Shown here piece after piece: positions 1-12,104 of a DNA stretch of 64,000 bases; position 1 is the stretch's first letter; every line of letters begins with the position of its first letter. Source of the DNA: Chrysogorgia sp. JL179-B06 (taxonomy: Eukaryota; Cnidaria; Anthozoa; Scleralcyonacea; Chrysogorgiidae); assembly GCA_035772405.1 (NCBI GenBank), contig JAYKKM010000501.1, positions 458,501-522,500 of the forward strand, given 5' to 3'. A program made the translations under genes and the position numbers. The notes under the pieces are model-generated. The model saw only the letters and a list, made by a program, of their open reading frames with translations, did no database searches and was not told the origin of the DNA.

Positions 1-308
1 CTACGTACTTGGTGTTCGTTGACGCCGGTCATGGATTCCATCCCGAACTGTCGATTGTTGATTGTGTGTTGGTTGTGCATTTGCATATGTTCGATTTCGG
101 TGTTGAGAGTAGGTGAAACTGGCTTGGTGATGCTGCTGTTGGAAGGAATAAGAAATATGAATCAGTGGAATCATTTTGTTATTTTTATGTTTCTTTTTTA
201 TTGTGATGTGTGGGCCGTACTCGGAGGTAGTGTGATACCGAGACAACCCGTGGCCAGGGCAAAGCAAGCTTCACAATCCCATAAAAAAAAGTTGTTTCGG
301 GTAACCAA
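1..308. other. unassigned left edge
   Basis: I recognise nothing here. Both strands have open stretches of about 90 codons, but neither shows a known motif. The two open frames overlap on opposite strands, so at most one could be real. The stretch may be the 3' non-coding end of the minus-strand LINE fragment that starts at about 310, or unrelated flanking DNA. Confidence 0.3.
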
Positions 309-1653
309 TCAGATTGCTTCCCATGGCAGGTGATCCCAAAAAAAAATTCTGCTGCCCGTGGTGGTATGTGCAACGGATCCGTCACAGCGGCGTACACCAC
401 GGATCAGTTTCCGCTGCCCCCGGACTTTCTCTTGACATAGGAAATAGGCCAAAGATGTTTCACCCTCCTCAGCCCACCGAGGTCTGGCACGCACCTGGGC
501 TCCTTTCGCCTTCGATTCGAGCGCAGTTTCCAGGTCTGCCTTTGCTCTTGCCAGTGGTTCGGAGAGATCCTCCCCGTCGTTGATACGTCGTTGGGTAGCT
601 TTCAATGGATCGTTCAATTCACTGATGGTCCGACGTTTCGCACAAGACGCAGCTCGCGCTAAAGGCCGGATCAACTGCTTCAGCCTGGATTTTCCGGCAT
701 CCCACCAAGACGAAAGAGTAGAGAACCGACTCTTCTCGTTACGCCACTGTAGCCAAAATCTTTCGATTTCGGCACAGAACGCTTCGTCCTGGAGAAGCGA
801 GGAATTGAACTTCCACAGACCCTTGCCACGTTTGACCCCGAATGGAAGGTCAATCTGCAAATATACGTAACTGTGATCTGAGCGGAAGAAAGGAAGAATT
901 TCAACCGACGTGACAAGCCCAAGATATCTCTGAGGCAGCCATACCATATCAATGCGGGATCCCTGTTTGCCACTTGGTCGCCTCCAAGTGAACTCTTTGT
1001 CATCTGGGTGACGAGCACGCCAAACGTTGCAGAGTTCAAATGTACCCATCAGATCTTTCAGGGTTGAGGACCAATTGTACGCCCAGGGTGATTTTGGGTT
1101 ACACCTGAACCGATCAATATATGGATCAACTACCATGTTGAAATCCCACATAACAACGCAGGGATATCTGGGTCTATGGCTTGATAAAAATCTCTATTTG
1201 GCGCATAGAGACACGCCACCTGGAAGTTAAAATTATCGCGAGCGAACTCGACAATAATCAAACGACCAGAGCTGTCACGCCACCGTTTCACCACTTCGAG
1301 ATCAGGCCGCAAGAGGATGGCAACCCCGGAGGAACGTACAGCTCCCGGGCGGACGAAACGGTCCTATAACTAAATTTGTTAGTGGGGGACGAAGGGGGGA
1401 ACCACCCCGCAAATTCACCCTCTGAGGTCGAATGAGTCTCCTGTAGGCACACGATGTCCGCACCTGCACAGTTCAACCAGGCCAATAAGGTCTGACGAGC
1501 GTCCAGGGCCCGAAGACCCTGGACGTTAAGGGTAAGGAGACTAAACATTGGGACCTCCGACAGCGGCCTGCGCTGAAGGGTTCGATGGTTCAGAACCAGG
1601 AGGGGACGATGTGTCAGAGGTGACAACAGCCGGGTTGGGGATAGTCGATCCAC
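309..1653 (-). pseudogene. LINE endonuclease domain, Tx1/L1-like, degenerate
   Basis: This encodes the apurinic-type endonuclease (EEP fold) at the start of a non-LTR retrotransposon ORF2, the enzyme that nicks target DNA. Seen in order on the minus strand: a start-like LTLNVQGLRALDARQ and CLQETHS (about 1,450-1,550), LYAPNRDF near 1,190, a decayed D-F-N block near 1,140, and SRIDMVW and SDHSY near 870-960. A linker with RARPRWAEEGETSLAYF near 440-500 follows, which is characteristic of Tx1/L1-group elements in marine invertebrates. The frame shifts at least twice (near 1,150 and 1,300). The reverse transcriptase is missing, because the copy stops near 310. Clade assignment is by motif memory only. 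Confidence 0.75.
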
Positions 1654-2440
1654 GGGGCGAGGGGTCCAGGGGACGCAAGTTGCCGGACGCGGTCAGGAGG
1701 GACTTGGATGGATTGGGTCCCTTGTCGTCAATGTCCGATTCATCCGTAAGTGAGGAGAATCGGTTGCTGGTAACTAATGCCTCGCGGGCCATGCCCCAGG
1801 TATCGGGCTGCGTACGTCTAATGCGTGCGAGCATTTTCTGACTTAGGCGTTTAAAACCGGTATAAATCGAGATTGTCGGAGACTTGTTGACCACAGTGAA
1901 TGCCGTCTCAGGCATGGGTTGACTGGCCCCCACTCCCATGGGAGTAGAGCCACCAAACGAAGGAGCGGAGAGAGGAACCTGGGCATGAACACCCAGGCCC
2001 ACCCCGCTGATAACACTCGACTCCGAAGAGGAGGAGGAGGAGGATGAAGAGGAGTCTCGCTTATACTCACGGCGGGAAGCGCCACATCCATAGCCTCCAT
2101 GAGTCCGCCAGACGCAAGCGGATCAATAGAGGCAGAACCGAGACCGACGGTGGGATCTACGGACTGGGGAGCCGGAGGTTTAGGGGCCGATGGTTTGGCC
2201 TTCCTGCCAGCTTGCTTCGGCGGGGCAGGCACGTGACCCGCCACCGCCTTCGTCTTTTTGCCTGCATTTCGTTTTTGCATGGATTTCGTTCGATGGTCGG
2301 CTTCTTAATGATCTTGTTCGACGATCGAATGATGTTTCTGCGGCGGCAGTGTGAATTTCAAGTGGACTGTTGAGTTTGATTTGTGCACGAAGGTGACGAG
2401 CGCGAACGCAGGTCCCCACTACCAGAAATTATACGCTCGA
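1541..2440 (-). pseudogene. ORF1 remnant of the same LINE
   Basis: This lies directly upstream (minus-strand sense) of the endonuclease at 309-1653, where ORF1 of a two-ORF LINE is expected. It encodes low-complexity Pro/Ser/Arg-rich protein: a basic segment rich in Lys and Pro near 2,200-2,280, then Pro-rich stretches near 2,050. The open frame is broken near 1,850-2,000 and near 2,180. ORF1 proteins of this group bind RNA, but no zinc knuckle is clearly legible here, so the call rests mainly on position and composition. Confidence 0.45.
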
Positions 2441-2899
2441 GTTGCCCACATTTGGGGCAATCGCAGGAATCAACCCAGTCGAAGTGCAATGAGAGGGCTT
2501 CATCCTGAGAGGACTCCCTATGTGATCAGAGTGCCTCTCACGTCAGGTAAGTTTTATTTTGAATAGAATATTCGTACATTCCGAGGACGTATGTGCAATG
2601 AATATACTAAAGAGGGGGAGCCTACAAAGCTGCTAACCATGCTGAGAGCATGACTCTCACCCCCAAAGCTGGAAACCTAGAATCCTTTTGACGCGAGAGC
2701 CAGCAGTGATCCTAGATAAAGAAAAGAGGAAAAAAGAGACTAAAAATGGTTACTTCACCCAGTACAGACCAATTAAGGAGAGACCAGGGAAGGAGTTAAA
2801 TTTAATATCCTACATTAACTAATTTATCCCAACGCCGAGGCGAAGGGAGGTTTAAGTTAAAAAGGATAAAAGGTTAAAAAGGTTAAAAAGAGAAGTCAA
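2441..2899. other. non-coding, purine-rich spacer
   Basis: No gene seen. The tail of the stretch (2,855-2,895) contains direct repeats of GGTTAAAAAGG-type sequence. Similar GTTAAAAAGACTG repeats occur at 12,757-12,795 beside a duplicate of the neighbouring LINE, so this may be LINE-derived non-coding sequence. Confidence 0.3.
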
Positions 2900-3530
2900 G
2901 CTTCTCGCCATTAAAAACAGCCAAGGACCCAGCAAACCATTCTTTTTAAAAAATGGCCCGACGACGTGGAGAAGAATGTTTTTTCACGTGCAGACGCAGC
3001 AGGAATTTAGAACGTGCAATGACTACTTTGAGGCAGTTAATCTCGACTGGTTGAATATCGCGGAAGCGGAAGTTGCAGCGGGCAATCTAGATACGATGTT
3101 TCACCAGTTGCAATGCCACATGATAATTTTAGGGATGGAATCCTTCAACTGGGTACTTTACCAGTTGACCCTTTACAGTCCAAGAGCTTCTTTTTGGCTT
3201 TACGGGTGCACGGACCTCGCGCGATGGGCCTCTGAACATCGAGGCCTTCACGACACACAGAAGGTCTACCGTATCGCAATAGCTCTACGGCACAAACCTC
3301 CTCACTGTGAGGAAAAGTTTCGCCCTGGCAGCAAGTACATATGCTCCCACTAGAACGTAGGGCAATTGATCTAAATTGGAAGATCGCCCACGGTGTTCTT
3401 TACACTGCAGTTAGGATGGTGCGATCGTTCGGCTATCGTCGTATAGAGATAATGTGCTTTTGCGGAGCTGACGAAGAGACACTGGAGCACCTCTTTTTTC
3501 ATTGCTCTTTCGCTCAGCTTCTCATCCTTG
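2900..3530 (+). pseudogene. inverted 3' part of LINE ORF2 with zf-RVT zinc finger
   Basis: On the plus strand, 3,350-3,520 reads as the zinc-finger region found C-terminal to reverse transcriptase in Tx1/L1-like LINEs (zf-RVT): NWKIAHGVLYTA, then CFCGADEETLEHLFFHC with the C-x-C...H-x4-C spacing. The upstream open stretch from 2,976 ends at 3,353 in another frame and is probably part of the same ORF with a shift. The main body of the matching LINE lies immediately to the right on the opposite strand. Its C-terminal RT-thumb region stops at about 3,522, exactly where this inverted piece ends. I infer that the 3' end of one insertion was inverted. Confidence 0.6.
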
Positions 3531-6058
3531 AAAGGAGCGCCAGGCTTTCAGTAACTGTTGGTAAAAAGGTGGGAGGCTTTGGAGCGATGTCCGCTTGAAA
3601 GACCGAAGCCTTAGCCCATCAAGCCTTAAATTGAAGCCTTTACCAAGAAGGTAGCGAAAAAGAAACTTCCATTTCGCCCCAGCATCAGAGTGAACCCGTT
3701 TCAGCCATTGTAGCCGTAAGCCGTCAGCTTTCAATCGAAAGTCAACCACACCAAAACCCCCTGCCGAACATGCTGTGGTCACAGTGCGACGAGCAACCAG
3801 ATCTTTTTTGCCCACCCAGAAGAAGGGTCAAATGGCTTTGTCAAGTCTGGATGCCACCCATCCAGGCATGACAAAGACCGTACATAAATGCCATATTTGC
3901 GATAAAGCGAGGGCATTAACGACCTTTCCAGGAGCAAAGCCTTTTTTCCACCTTGGCGATACGAGGTTCCCAGGTCGCTGTGGTGTAGTCAGAAGCACTT
4001 AGGACGGTCCCAAGTACCGGAAGATCTTTAACCCATGTCAAACCGTGGGGGGTATCTGTGCGATGTTTCCACGCCCCTAGCCACAGTCCTTTGGACTTGC
4101 CATGGTTTAACTTAGCACCGGTGCCTTTTTCGTAGTTTTCGTACACTGCGAAAACTGCAGGCGGCGAGGTGTCAGATGTGACAACAATGGTAGCATGAGC
4201 ATCGCAGTTCTTGGAGCGAGTCCGGCAATCTCAGGCCGGAAATTCCAGGGTCAGTACGAAGGTTGCATGCGAGAACTTCTGCACACAGGACTTAAAGAAG
4301 TGGTGACAGAGGGCAACCCTTCAGCCATTGATGACAGACGATTCAACATCCGTATAAAAAAGTTGGATCCATTGCCGAAAGCTGGGACCAAAGCCCATAC
4401 TTGTTAAGGTACGAGTCAGAAAACACGAATCGACACGGTCGAAGGCTTTTTCCTGGTCAAGAGAAAGGAGCGCCACTGGGAGATGGTGTGTTTCAGCCAA
4501 ATCGATGACGTCCTGCAAAACGCTAAGGTTTTCGCCGATTGTTCTGCCCGGGATTCCACACGTTTGGTCGGGCGATACCACGAGGATATGACACCAAGGA
4601 GGCGACCGCAAATAGCACGAGTTGCAATCTTGTAGTCCGTGTTAAGAAGGCTAATGGGGCGCCAATTTTTGGTCTCAATACGATTCCCTTTTTTGTGGAG
4701 TGAGAAGGCCCTCGCAACTTGCTTGACCCTCTGCGGAAAGTTGCTTCACAAGTTTCGAGAGAAGTATATCTTGCACAGCGGTATCACAGTCCTCGGCAGA
4801 GAACAGAGTTTTATAGTACTCTTGCCATACGTGCAGAATGGCAACAGTATCGTGGTGTATAACAGAGGTGGAAGGGTCTTTGATGGCAGACATGGTCTTT
4901 TTTTCCTGGTGTTTCTTTTCCAAGGAAAAGAAATAAGCAGTAGACTTTTCACCCTCCTCCGCCCATAGACACCTGGCACGCACTTGAGAAGCTCGAGCTT
5001 CTCTAATCTCATCGGCGCGCAAGTCTTCCTGAACGGCACAGAGTTTAGCGAAGACAGAAGAGTCCCCAGCGTCGAACAGACGCTGTAAGTTTAAGGCTGA
5101 CGCTGCAAGAGCTTTTGCCTTGCAAAAACTCCTAGTTACTGCACGCAGATAAAATTTCCCCATGTCCCACCAGTCGAGGACTCGAGAGGGTTGGAGAAAT
5201 CTTGCTTTTGCAAACGCCAGAAGGTCCAAAAAGATTTAATTAAAGTACACTACTCCATCTCCTGGAGTACGGAAGTATTGAATTTCCAATACCCCGGTAC
5301 AATACCAACAGATGATGGGAGTGTGAAAGTGACCAGAAGATAACGATGGTCCGTAAAAAAGGAAGGAAAGTAATCGCTGTCCTCCACATACTCTTGAAAG
5401 TTTATGGGAGCCCAAACCATATCTATTCGGGAGGAGCACTCGCCAGAAGCGTGGTCCCAGGAAAAGGTCCGTAGGTGTTGCGTACGCCATACTGGGAAGG
5501 TATTTGTCGCCGAAAGAAGTGACTGCAAGGCAGACACACTCTCTGTAACTAGGTTCGGTGCTGCACGCTGGTACAACGGCGGGTGGCGCCGGTCCAGAGT
5601 GGGATCCAGTACGGCATTAAAGTCCCCACATACAAAAAGTGGGCAAGGCCAGATCGATGAAGTCTGGTAGGGAGGAAAAAAACTTATTCCTCTCCGGATT
5701 TCGGCTAGGAGCGTACAAAGAAACAAAACGGACCCTCTCCTGGTCCATTGTTACCTCCGCCTGTACGAAACGGCCAGCCTCGTCTCGTCGAACCTTTTCA
5801 AGCTGGTGACGAGAGTGAATAAGGATAGCGGTGCCTACTCCTTTGTTAGAGATGGACAAAGAGGCGACCGCATATCCGGAAGAAGAAAACCATGCTCGCA
5901 AAGTAGCATGTGATTTTGCATGTGTTTCTTGCAAACACACAATATCCGGCTTAACGCAGTTAAGCCATTGGATAAAAGTAAGCCGTTTAGTTCGGTCATT
6001 TAGACCATTAATATTCACAGTTAACAGCTTGAACGTGAAGTGTAGGGGTGGTGAACAA
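3522..6058 (-). pseudogene. LINE ORF2 (endonuclease + reverse transcriptase), Tx1/L1-like
   Basis: On the minus strand the order is: endonuclease start FKLLTVNINGLND and CLQETHAK (about 5,940-6,040), FVSLYAPSRNPE (5,700), CGDFNAVLDPTLD (5,620), SRIDMVWAP (5,410), linker ARCLWAEEGEKSTAYFF (4,950), RT block LSLDQEKAFDRV (4,430), and thumb WGKKDLVARRTVTTACS (3,790). The position of the RT catalytic Y-x-D-D box (about 4,200) reads C-D-A-H, so the active site is lost. There are frameshifts near 5,240, 5,620, 4,640 and 4,150. ORF1 lies directly upstream at 6,059-7,269. The 3' remainder is inverted at 2,900-3,530. It is a dead copy whose family is also represented by the fragment at 12,418-12,789. 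Confidence 0.75.
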
Positions 6059-7269
6059 TTAGGTGGGATCAGCATACAGCCCATCCTCACTCACGTCAAG
6101 CAACTTCTCTAAACGAGTTAAAAAAACTGACATTCCCGAATGACCGTCTTGTTCTGTGTTCTCGGAGAGCCCGGCAGGATCAGAATCGGAACCGAATACA
6201 TCCTCTTGAATCGATGGAAGAGGTGTATTCTCGGGGGTGCATACAGAAGCCCCGGTTTGACTAAAGCCCTCATCTTCAGGCCAGATTTCATGACCGGGAA
6301 TATCCTGGTCCGTGGAATCGGTCTGGGATGGTGGTTGGCAATCAGTGGTCCCCGCCTTTGGAAGAACGGGAGGCACGATACGAACACGCAATGAGCGGCG
6401 TGTCTGGATAGGAGTGGGTGGTATAACTTCCACGTCACTCGGGTAATGTTACTCCGGTGGACGAGGAGCAGTATTACCATCACCGGTAGGTGAAACCTCG
6501 ACCGAAGCCAAGGAAGAAGTGATTTGCGGTATAGTGTATGTAATGGGCACTGTAATCAGAGCCTCGTTTACCGCGGCAGCAGTGGGAAGATGGAGAACGG
6601 AGGCATCCGGGTCGTCGATACATCCACCGTAGTATCAGGAATTGATTCCTGATCAGATGGAAGATCGAGAAGCTGTCGTTTAGGCTCATCATCATCACTA
6701 AAATGAAGGAGCAGTTTTGTCCCCTTTGGCGCCATCGTCTCTAATGAAACCTCAGTGGAGGAATTGCATGGTGGAAGATGGATCGCGATGGTGATCAAAA
6801 GGGTGTCATCCTCAACCCTGGAGGTCCGATCAACAGAGGGTACCTCTGAGAATAAGGACAATAAATCATCACCACTCCAAGGTGGATGTGGTGGTGGTGG
6901 CCTCGTGTCCGACCTAGCAGCAGGAGGAAGGTCAACAACAACCACAGTTGCAGGAGCAGCAGCTGTATCTGCAGCTGCCATAGAAGCATAAGTCCGCCCA
7001 GGACAGCGTTTGACGGTGTGGCCTAATTTGCCACAACCAAAGCAGGTGGTCGGCTGATCTTTATATTTGATGCGGCACCGATAACCTGCTATTTTGATGA
7101 AAGTCGGGATACTCTGTGTAAGATGCATGGTGATCATACGGGTACCCGACTGGATGTTTGGGTAGCCCTTTACAGGCAGGTGCTTAACAGCCGCAACTCT
7201 GCCGAAGGGCGAAAGGGCTTCCTTGAAATCGTTATTAGGGAACTGCAGGGGAGCAAGTTCCACAAAAAA
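6059..7269 (-). pseudogene. LINE ORF1 with CCHC zinc knuckle
   Basis: This encodes the nucleic-acid-binding ORF1 protein of the LINE whose ORF2 follows at 3,522-6,058. The best frame (7,263 to about 6,570) has an RRM-like stretch with GYPNIQSGTRMI and a C-terminal CCHC knuckle, CFGCGKLGHTVKRC (near 7,000-7,050, pattern C-x2-C-x4-H-x4-C). Ala/Pro/His-rich and acidic Asp/Ser-rich linkers come next. A second frame continues from 6,433 to 6,059. The 5' end stops abruptly at about 7,270, where sequence of a different LINE (R2/NeSL-like) begins, so the insertion is 5'-truncated. No start codon is assigned. Confidence 0.65.
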
Positions 7270-7274
7270 CAGCG

Positions 7275-9365
7275 TTAGATGTTCATACGAGCTCGAATCC
7301 AGACAGATGAGGTGCGGTAGCGCATATTCTGGAGGCGATCGTCTGCGATAGAGGACAGGAAGTTGGACACCAGTGCTGCAGTAGGTTCAGATTGGGAGGC
7401 GTGGCGGACTGTCTGCAGGAGTTCACTGCGAGCAATGTTAGCAACGGTCGGGTCTTCGGATGAGAGCATCTTAATTGCCTGGACGATAGTCTGGGGCCGT
7501 AGGGTCTTGGAGACCAAGGCCACCAGTGCGTTTATGGGCAAAGATATGAGTGGTGGCTCGGTTTGGGAGGTTGCAGATCTATCTGACAGTGGAGACCAGT
7601 TTGGTACAGAAAGTGGATAACGTCTGCTTATGGGTGTAACCAGCGCGAGTGGCAAAGGTGAGGCTGGGCTGAATGAATGACCTTATCATGTCCAACTTCT
7701 GCCAGGGTGCAAGGAGTGACTCATTATCAAGGTCTCGGATGAGAGGCGGAATCAGGTTTTCAACGTTATCGAAATTGTGGATAACACCTATAGGAACCCC
7801 AAGGTACCTATAGTGATCTTCTTCCTGCAAAACTGGCATGGGTTGGTCCTGGACGGTATAGACAAACTGTTCTATACGATTAGGGTACAGTTCTCTACGA
7901 TTAGAGTTGGTGAAGGAGAGGGAGGCTGACTTATCCTGGTGGAAAGAAAGGCCAATGGTGTTGGCAGCATCGGACGCGGCATCAAGGACTTTCTGCAGTC
8001 GGGCTCGATGACGGGAGATAATGACGAGTTCATCGGCGTAGGCAAGGACGGACAATGGTCGCTGGTGATGGAGTGCTGGACCATTGGCTTCCGCGGTGGC
8101 TTTGGCGTGGCGGAGAATCAATTCAATGGAGAGGTTAAACAGGATGGGACTGAGGGGACATCCCTGTTTAACGCCAGCCAGGATTGGAATAGGGTCAGTT
8201 AGTTCATCTCCGATGCGGACTTGGGTGTAAGAGTTTGTATACATGTTGGAGATGAATTGGACGAGGTCGGGAGATGCACCAATGTGAGAGAGGGTGGTGG
8301 TGAGAGCTTCATGAGGGATGCTACCAAAGGCGTTTCGCAGGTCTAACCAGGCCAAGAAGACGTTCTTCTGGTTCCTTCGAGCATCTCCGACGAGGTATTG
8401 CAGCAGGAATGAATGTTCATAGCACCCCTCCGAGGGGTGAGCGCTCTTCTGCTCATGTGAGAGGATGTCGTTGGAAATGGTCCACCGCGTCATTCGTTTG
8501 GCAAGGACTCCCATAAGAACCTTGTAAATACATGACATGAGCGCAATGGGTCGAAAGTTAGAGGGGTCATCAGTTGCCGCTTTTTTGTGGATCAACACTG
8601 TAATGGCAGATTTCCAGGCGTCAGGGACGTCGCGATGGGCCATACAGTGTTGGTAAATGAGTGTCAAGATCTCGCAGCCCGGGTCGATGGACTTCAGATG
8701 CCGATATTCGATGCGATCTGGACCGGGTGAGGTGTTTGCGCATGAGCGGATCTTGACTTTAATTTCTTCAGGACCGGGGTCCTGGAAGAGGCTTTCGTCG
8801 GATAGAGCGGTGGGGACATGAGTGTCGAGGGCTTGTTGTAGGGCAGCAGTGTCACATGGCTGGCGGGAAAAGACTTGGGTGAAGAAGTCTGCGGCGTCCT
8901 GCTTCGTACCACTGTAGAACGGGTTATCAGGCTTTAGGATCTTCGAGCCGCACGCTTCTTCGAATTCTTATAAAACAGCTGTATGCGCCGGGCTTCAGCT
9001 CTGTCAAAGCGTGGGCGGAAGTGTCCACGAGGTGGGCGAGCATGTGGACGGTCGGGTCGGCGAAGGGCAGGCGAAGGTCTGGTGGGGTTCCGGCGGGATA
9101 CAGTTAGAGCCAATTCGCGACCGCGTTCAGCGAACTCCATGCAAAGGTCAGAGAACGCTTCCCATGATAACTCTTGATTGAACTGCGCCACCCAGAGGTC
9201 ATGGAACTCTTTTCGAAGGGCGGTGTTATTCGTACCGTCGGTGGAGGCTTGGGTATCTGTAACAGGATCGTCAATAAGCGTGCGCTGAATGGTTTCGGCG
9301 GTCACAATGCGGGAGGGCGGTTCTACTTCATCAGGAGGTCGCGGATCGGGCGGTTCGGGACACCG
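7275..9365 (-). pseudogene. reverse transcriptase half of R2/NeSL-like LINE
   Basis: The domain runs from 9,305 rightwards in sense direction: FRPRFDRAEARRIQLFYKNS (9,000), DAWKSAITVLIHKK with NFRPIALMSCIYK (8,560-8,600), SEGCYEHSFLLQYLVGDARR (8,400), LDLRNAFGSIPHEAL (8,320), GVKQGCPLSPILFN (8,160), and the catalytic box LAYADELVII (8,050). The second catalytic aspartate of Y-x-D-D is glutamate here (YADE), which would be expected to abolish or cripple polymerisation. Thumb and connector sequence run to 7,275 with a frameshift near 7,580-7,650. Frameshifts also occur near 8,680-8,930. The S-E-G-C and linker motifs match the R2-like group as I know it. NeSL versus R2 cannot be resolved by eye. 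Confidence 0.7.
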
Positions 9366-10908
9366 CGGAGGAGGGATTATTTATTTATTTATTTAAAATT
9401 CTTTATCCACGGTAGCCTACTTAGATCAACAATATTACAAATATAAAAGTGAATTAAAATGTTGCTTTTCATAGGGCTGTGTCTTTCATTATTAAAATAC
9501 TAACATTAAAATGGCTATTAAATAATTATATTACAGAGATATAAAGTCTAATAATCTAAATTAACTAAAAATTCACTATCTAAGTTCATCTTTAATTTCG
9601 ATTTAAAATCATCAACAGAGATAGATTCGTGTTTTAGTGATAATGGTAGAGTGTTCCAGACCTTAGCAGCTTTAGAACTGAAGCTGCGCTTCATGGCGTT
9701 TGTCCTAGGCTTAGACAACATCAGCATGTTATTATTACTATGGAGATTATACCTCAAGTTTTCAGAAGCTTGAAATTGACTAATCATTGTTTCCAGGGCT
9801 TCTTTATTTAATATTTTATGAACCAATACAAGAAGCTGTTCTAACCGCCTATAATTAAGCGGTTTCCAATTTAGCTTATGTAGTATGTCTTTTGAACGAA
9901 TTTCATAGTTATCGCCACTAATCACCCTCGCTGCTCGATTTTGGAGTTTTAATTGTAATGTTTTCTTACAATTCCCCCAGACTAACGAGCAGTATTCAAA
10001 GTAGGGTTTCACGATTGCTTGTATACATTACTTAATTTATCTTTTGGTACATAAGGCTTCAGAAGTTTTATTCCTCCAATACCCATAGATACTTTTTTGC
10101 TGATGTTGTCTATATGTTGCTCCCATTTTAGTTTCTCATCAATTATAACTCCTAGGCTCTTAGTGGCGTGGACTCGTTTTATGCGTTGTCCACCAACACT
10201 AATTTCAGGGTCTTCTACAATGCTAGTTAACTGCTGTCTAGACCCTATAAACATATATTCAGTCTTGGATACATTCAATGCCAACTTGTTAGCAACAAGC
10301 CATGCATGAATTTTAGATAAATCAGAATTTAGTTTTAATTCCGTCTTATCAACACTCACTATCTGCAGCAATAGTAATATTAGTGTCATCTGCAAACATA
10401 GATGGTGCCGAAAATTCCAAGCAATTAGGCAAATCATTTATATATAGGAGAAAAAGGAGAGGTCCCAAATTCGATCCCTGAGGCACACCACATTCAATAG
10501 TTTTACTTGTAGAAATTGTATTATTGATTTTACAAGTTTGTTTACGATACGCAAGATAAGATTTAAACCATTCCAAGGCAGTTCCTATTATACCGTACAT
10601 TTCAAGCTTACCGATAAGGATTTGATGATCAACGGTGTCAAAAGCCTTTCGAAGGTCAAGAAATACAACACCATTTATCAAACCCTCATCGATATTTACA
10701 AGCCAATTATTTGTAGCATTAAGAAGTGATGTTACAGTAGAATGCATCTTTCTAAACCCAAATTTATATTTGGTTAAAATTCCATTTTCTTCTAAATAAG
10801 TTGACAACTGTTGAACGGTCAACCTTTCAAAAAGCTTTGCAATTACAGAAAGAACAGATATAGGTCGGTAATTTGTGCAATTTGTCTTATCTCCTGATTT
10901 ATAAATTG
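9366..10908 (-). mobile_element. CR1/L2-like LINE, 5'-truncated, nested insertion
   Basis: On the minus strand this begins in the RT domain at IYKSGDKTNCTNYRPISVLS (10,908-10,850). LDLRKAFDTVDHQIL (10,650), ECGVPQGSNLGPLLFLLYIN (10,470) and catalytic FADD (MFADDTNITIAA, near 10,390) follow. After a frameshift near 10,430-10,350 it continues through the thumb with SLGVIIDEKLKWEQHID and the typical C-terminus ending at 9,548. The element has lost everything upstream of the RT, as is normal for target-primed insertions. Its 3' end is an (AAAT)n tail, seen as TTATTTATTTATTTATTT at 9,379-9,396 on the plus strand. It interrupts the R2/NeSL-like LINE. I do not see a clean target-site duplication. 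Confidence 0.75.
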
Positions 10909-11972
10909 GATCTCGGGAGAGGGGCCAAAGTAATCGCTTGCTCGAGGACGGTGAGTGTTAGGCCGCAGGAGCGGAGGTTGAGGGGTACGTGAAACAGCAC
11001 AGTCATCGGCTACCAGTGTCAAGAGATTGGAGGAGGGTGTCGGCCTAGGGGTGTCTTGGAGAAGCTCGCAGATGAGTTGGGAAGGAGGTGACGCCGGAAT
11101 GGCATCCAGGTGGAAAATATCACGGTGGGAGGCGATACTTGGTGGGGAGGTATCAAGTTCAGGGTCCATGTCGTTGAGGAAGCGTTCCAGCGGGTCGACT
11201 TCACTCTCGCGGGAGGAAAAGGTGCGTGATGGTGCCTCAGTGGGAGAAGGGTGTCGGGATCCCAAACGGATTGGTCATACGGGCCGGTATGTAGAACGAA
11301 GCTGTCCCTAACTTCGCCATTTTGCTCTGTGCCCGACGAGGCGGTAGGTGGGACGACTTCGACAGGAGTCGGGCCACCTCCAGAAGTGCTCGGACTTTCC
11401 TCGGAAGCCGCCGGAACAACCTCTGGAGGATGGTATGATGAAGGTCTCAAAACGCGGCGCCTGCGAGGGCGACTATTCAAACTAGGAGGAGGGCTGCAAG
11501 ATGAGGAATCAGGTTGGGAAGCTTCACCAATATCTTGAGAGAAAGGAGTGATGGATGCCATAATCGGAGACGAATTCGGGCATGGCGGGGCAAATCTGGA
11601 GGCTTTCTTCTTCGAAATGTTATGCTCGCGACTGCAATGCATGCTGATAGATCTTGGGCAGGGAAGATATTTATTGCAGACTGAGCAATGACCAGTAGCC
11701 AGAAGAACCGTATTTGGATGTACATTTTTAAAATGGCCTTTTAAACCCGGAAAACCAGCAATAATGTTATTACAAATACAGCATTGAAATTTCTTCCGCT
11801 CCGGATATGATCGAACAACCGAGACAAATTTAACCGAAAGATCGATTATAGGATGACACTTATTACTGTGAACAGCCAAACCATCTTGAGAAGACGTCGA
11901 GTAGGAACACTTGGGGCACTTGAACTGATGACAGCGGGAGTTAGATAATAGTTCCATAATTAGACGAGACAA
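10909..11972 (-). pseudogene. N-terminal zinc-finger half of R2/NeSL-like LINE
   Basis: Three zinc-finger modules lie near the N-terminus (11,940-11,600): FKCPKCSYSTSSQDGLAVHS with following K-C-H, FQCCICNN...GHFKNVH, and HCSVCNKYL...MHCSREH. The spacing is C-x2-C-x12-H-x4-[C/H], typical of the target-DNA recognition region of NeSL/R2-type LINE proteins. A long Pro/Ser/Arg-rich linker follows and shifts frame near 11,260. The fragment ends at the CR1-like insertion (10,908), and the ORF resumes beyond it at 9,365. The first in-frame methionine near 11,972 is a plausible start but is not proven. Confidence 0.65.
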
Positions 11973-12104
11973 ACAGGGGAAGTCCCGTACATACTACAAG
12001 TTTAAAAAAACCAATGTAAATTCGAACCAAACGGCCAAACACGATGAAAGATAGATCAAAATGCAGAGAAAGACAAAGCGACGTTCATTAGTTCGGTGAT
12101 AAAC

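Larger units (their letters stand above)
7270..11972 (-). mobile_element. R2/NeSL-like LINE, split by a CR1-like insertion
   Basis: This is a single-ORF type non-LTR element on the minus strand. N-terminal C2H2 fingers (11,972 to about 11,600) lead into a low-complexity linker, and the reverse transcriptase lies at 8,930-7,580. No EEP endonuclease is visible, which fits R2/NeSL/CRE-type elements that use a C-terminal restriction-like endonuclease. That domain is missing because the copy ends at 7,270 against the ORF1 of another LINE. A CR1-like LINE was inserted at 9,366-10,908 and divides the element in two. Confidence 0.65.

Noticed and set aside
1843..2373. Overlapping open frames on both strands
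   Set aside because: The plus-strand frame mirrors the minus-strand LINE ORF1 and has no motif.
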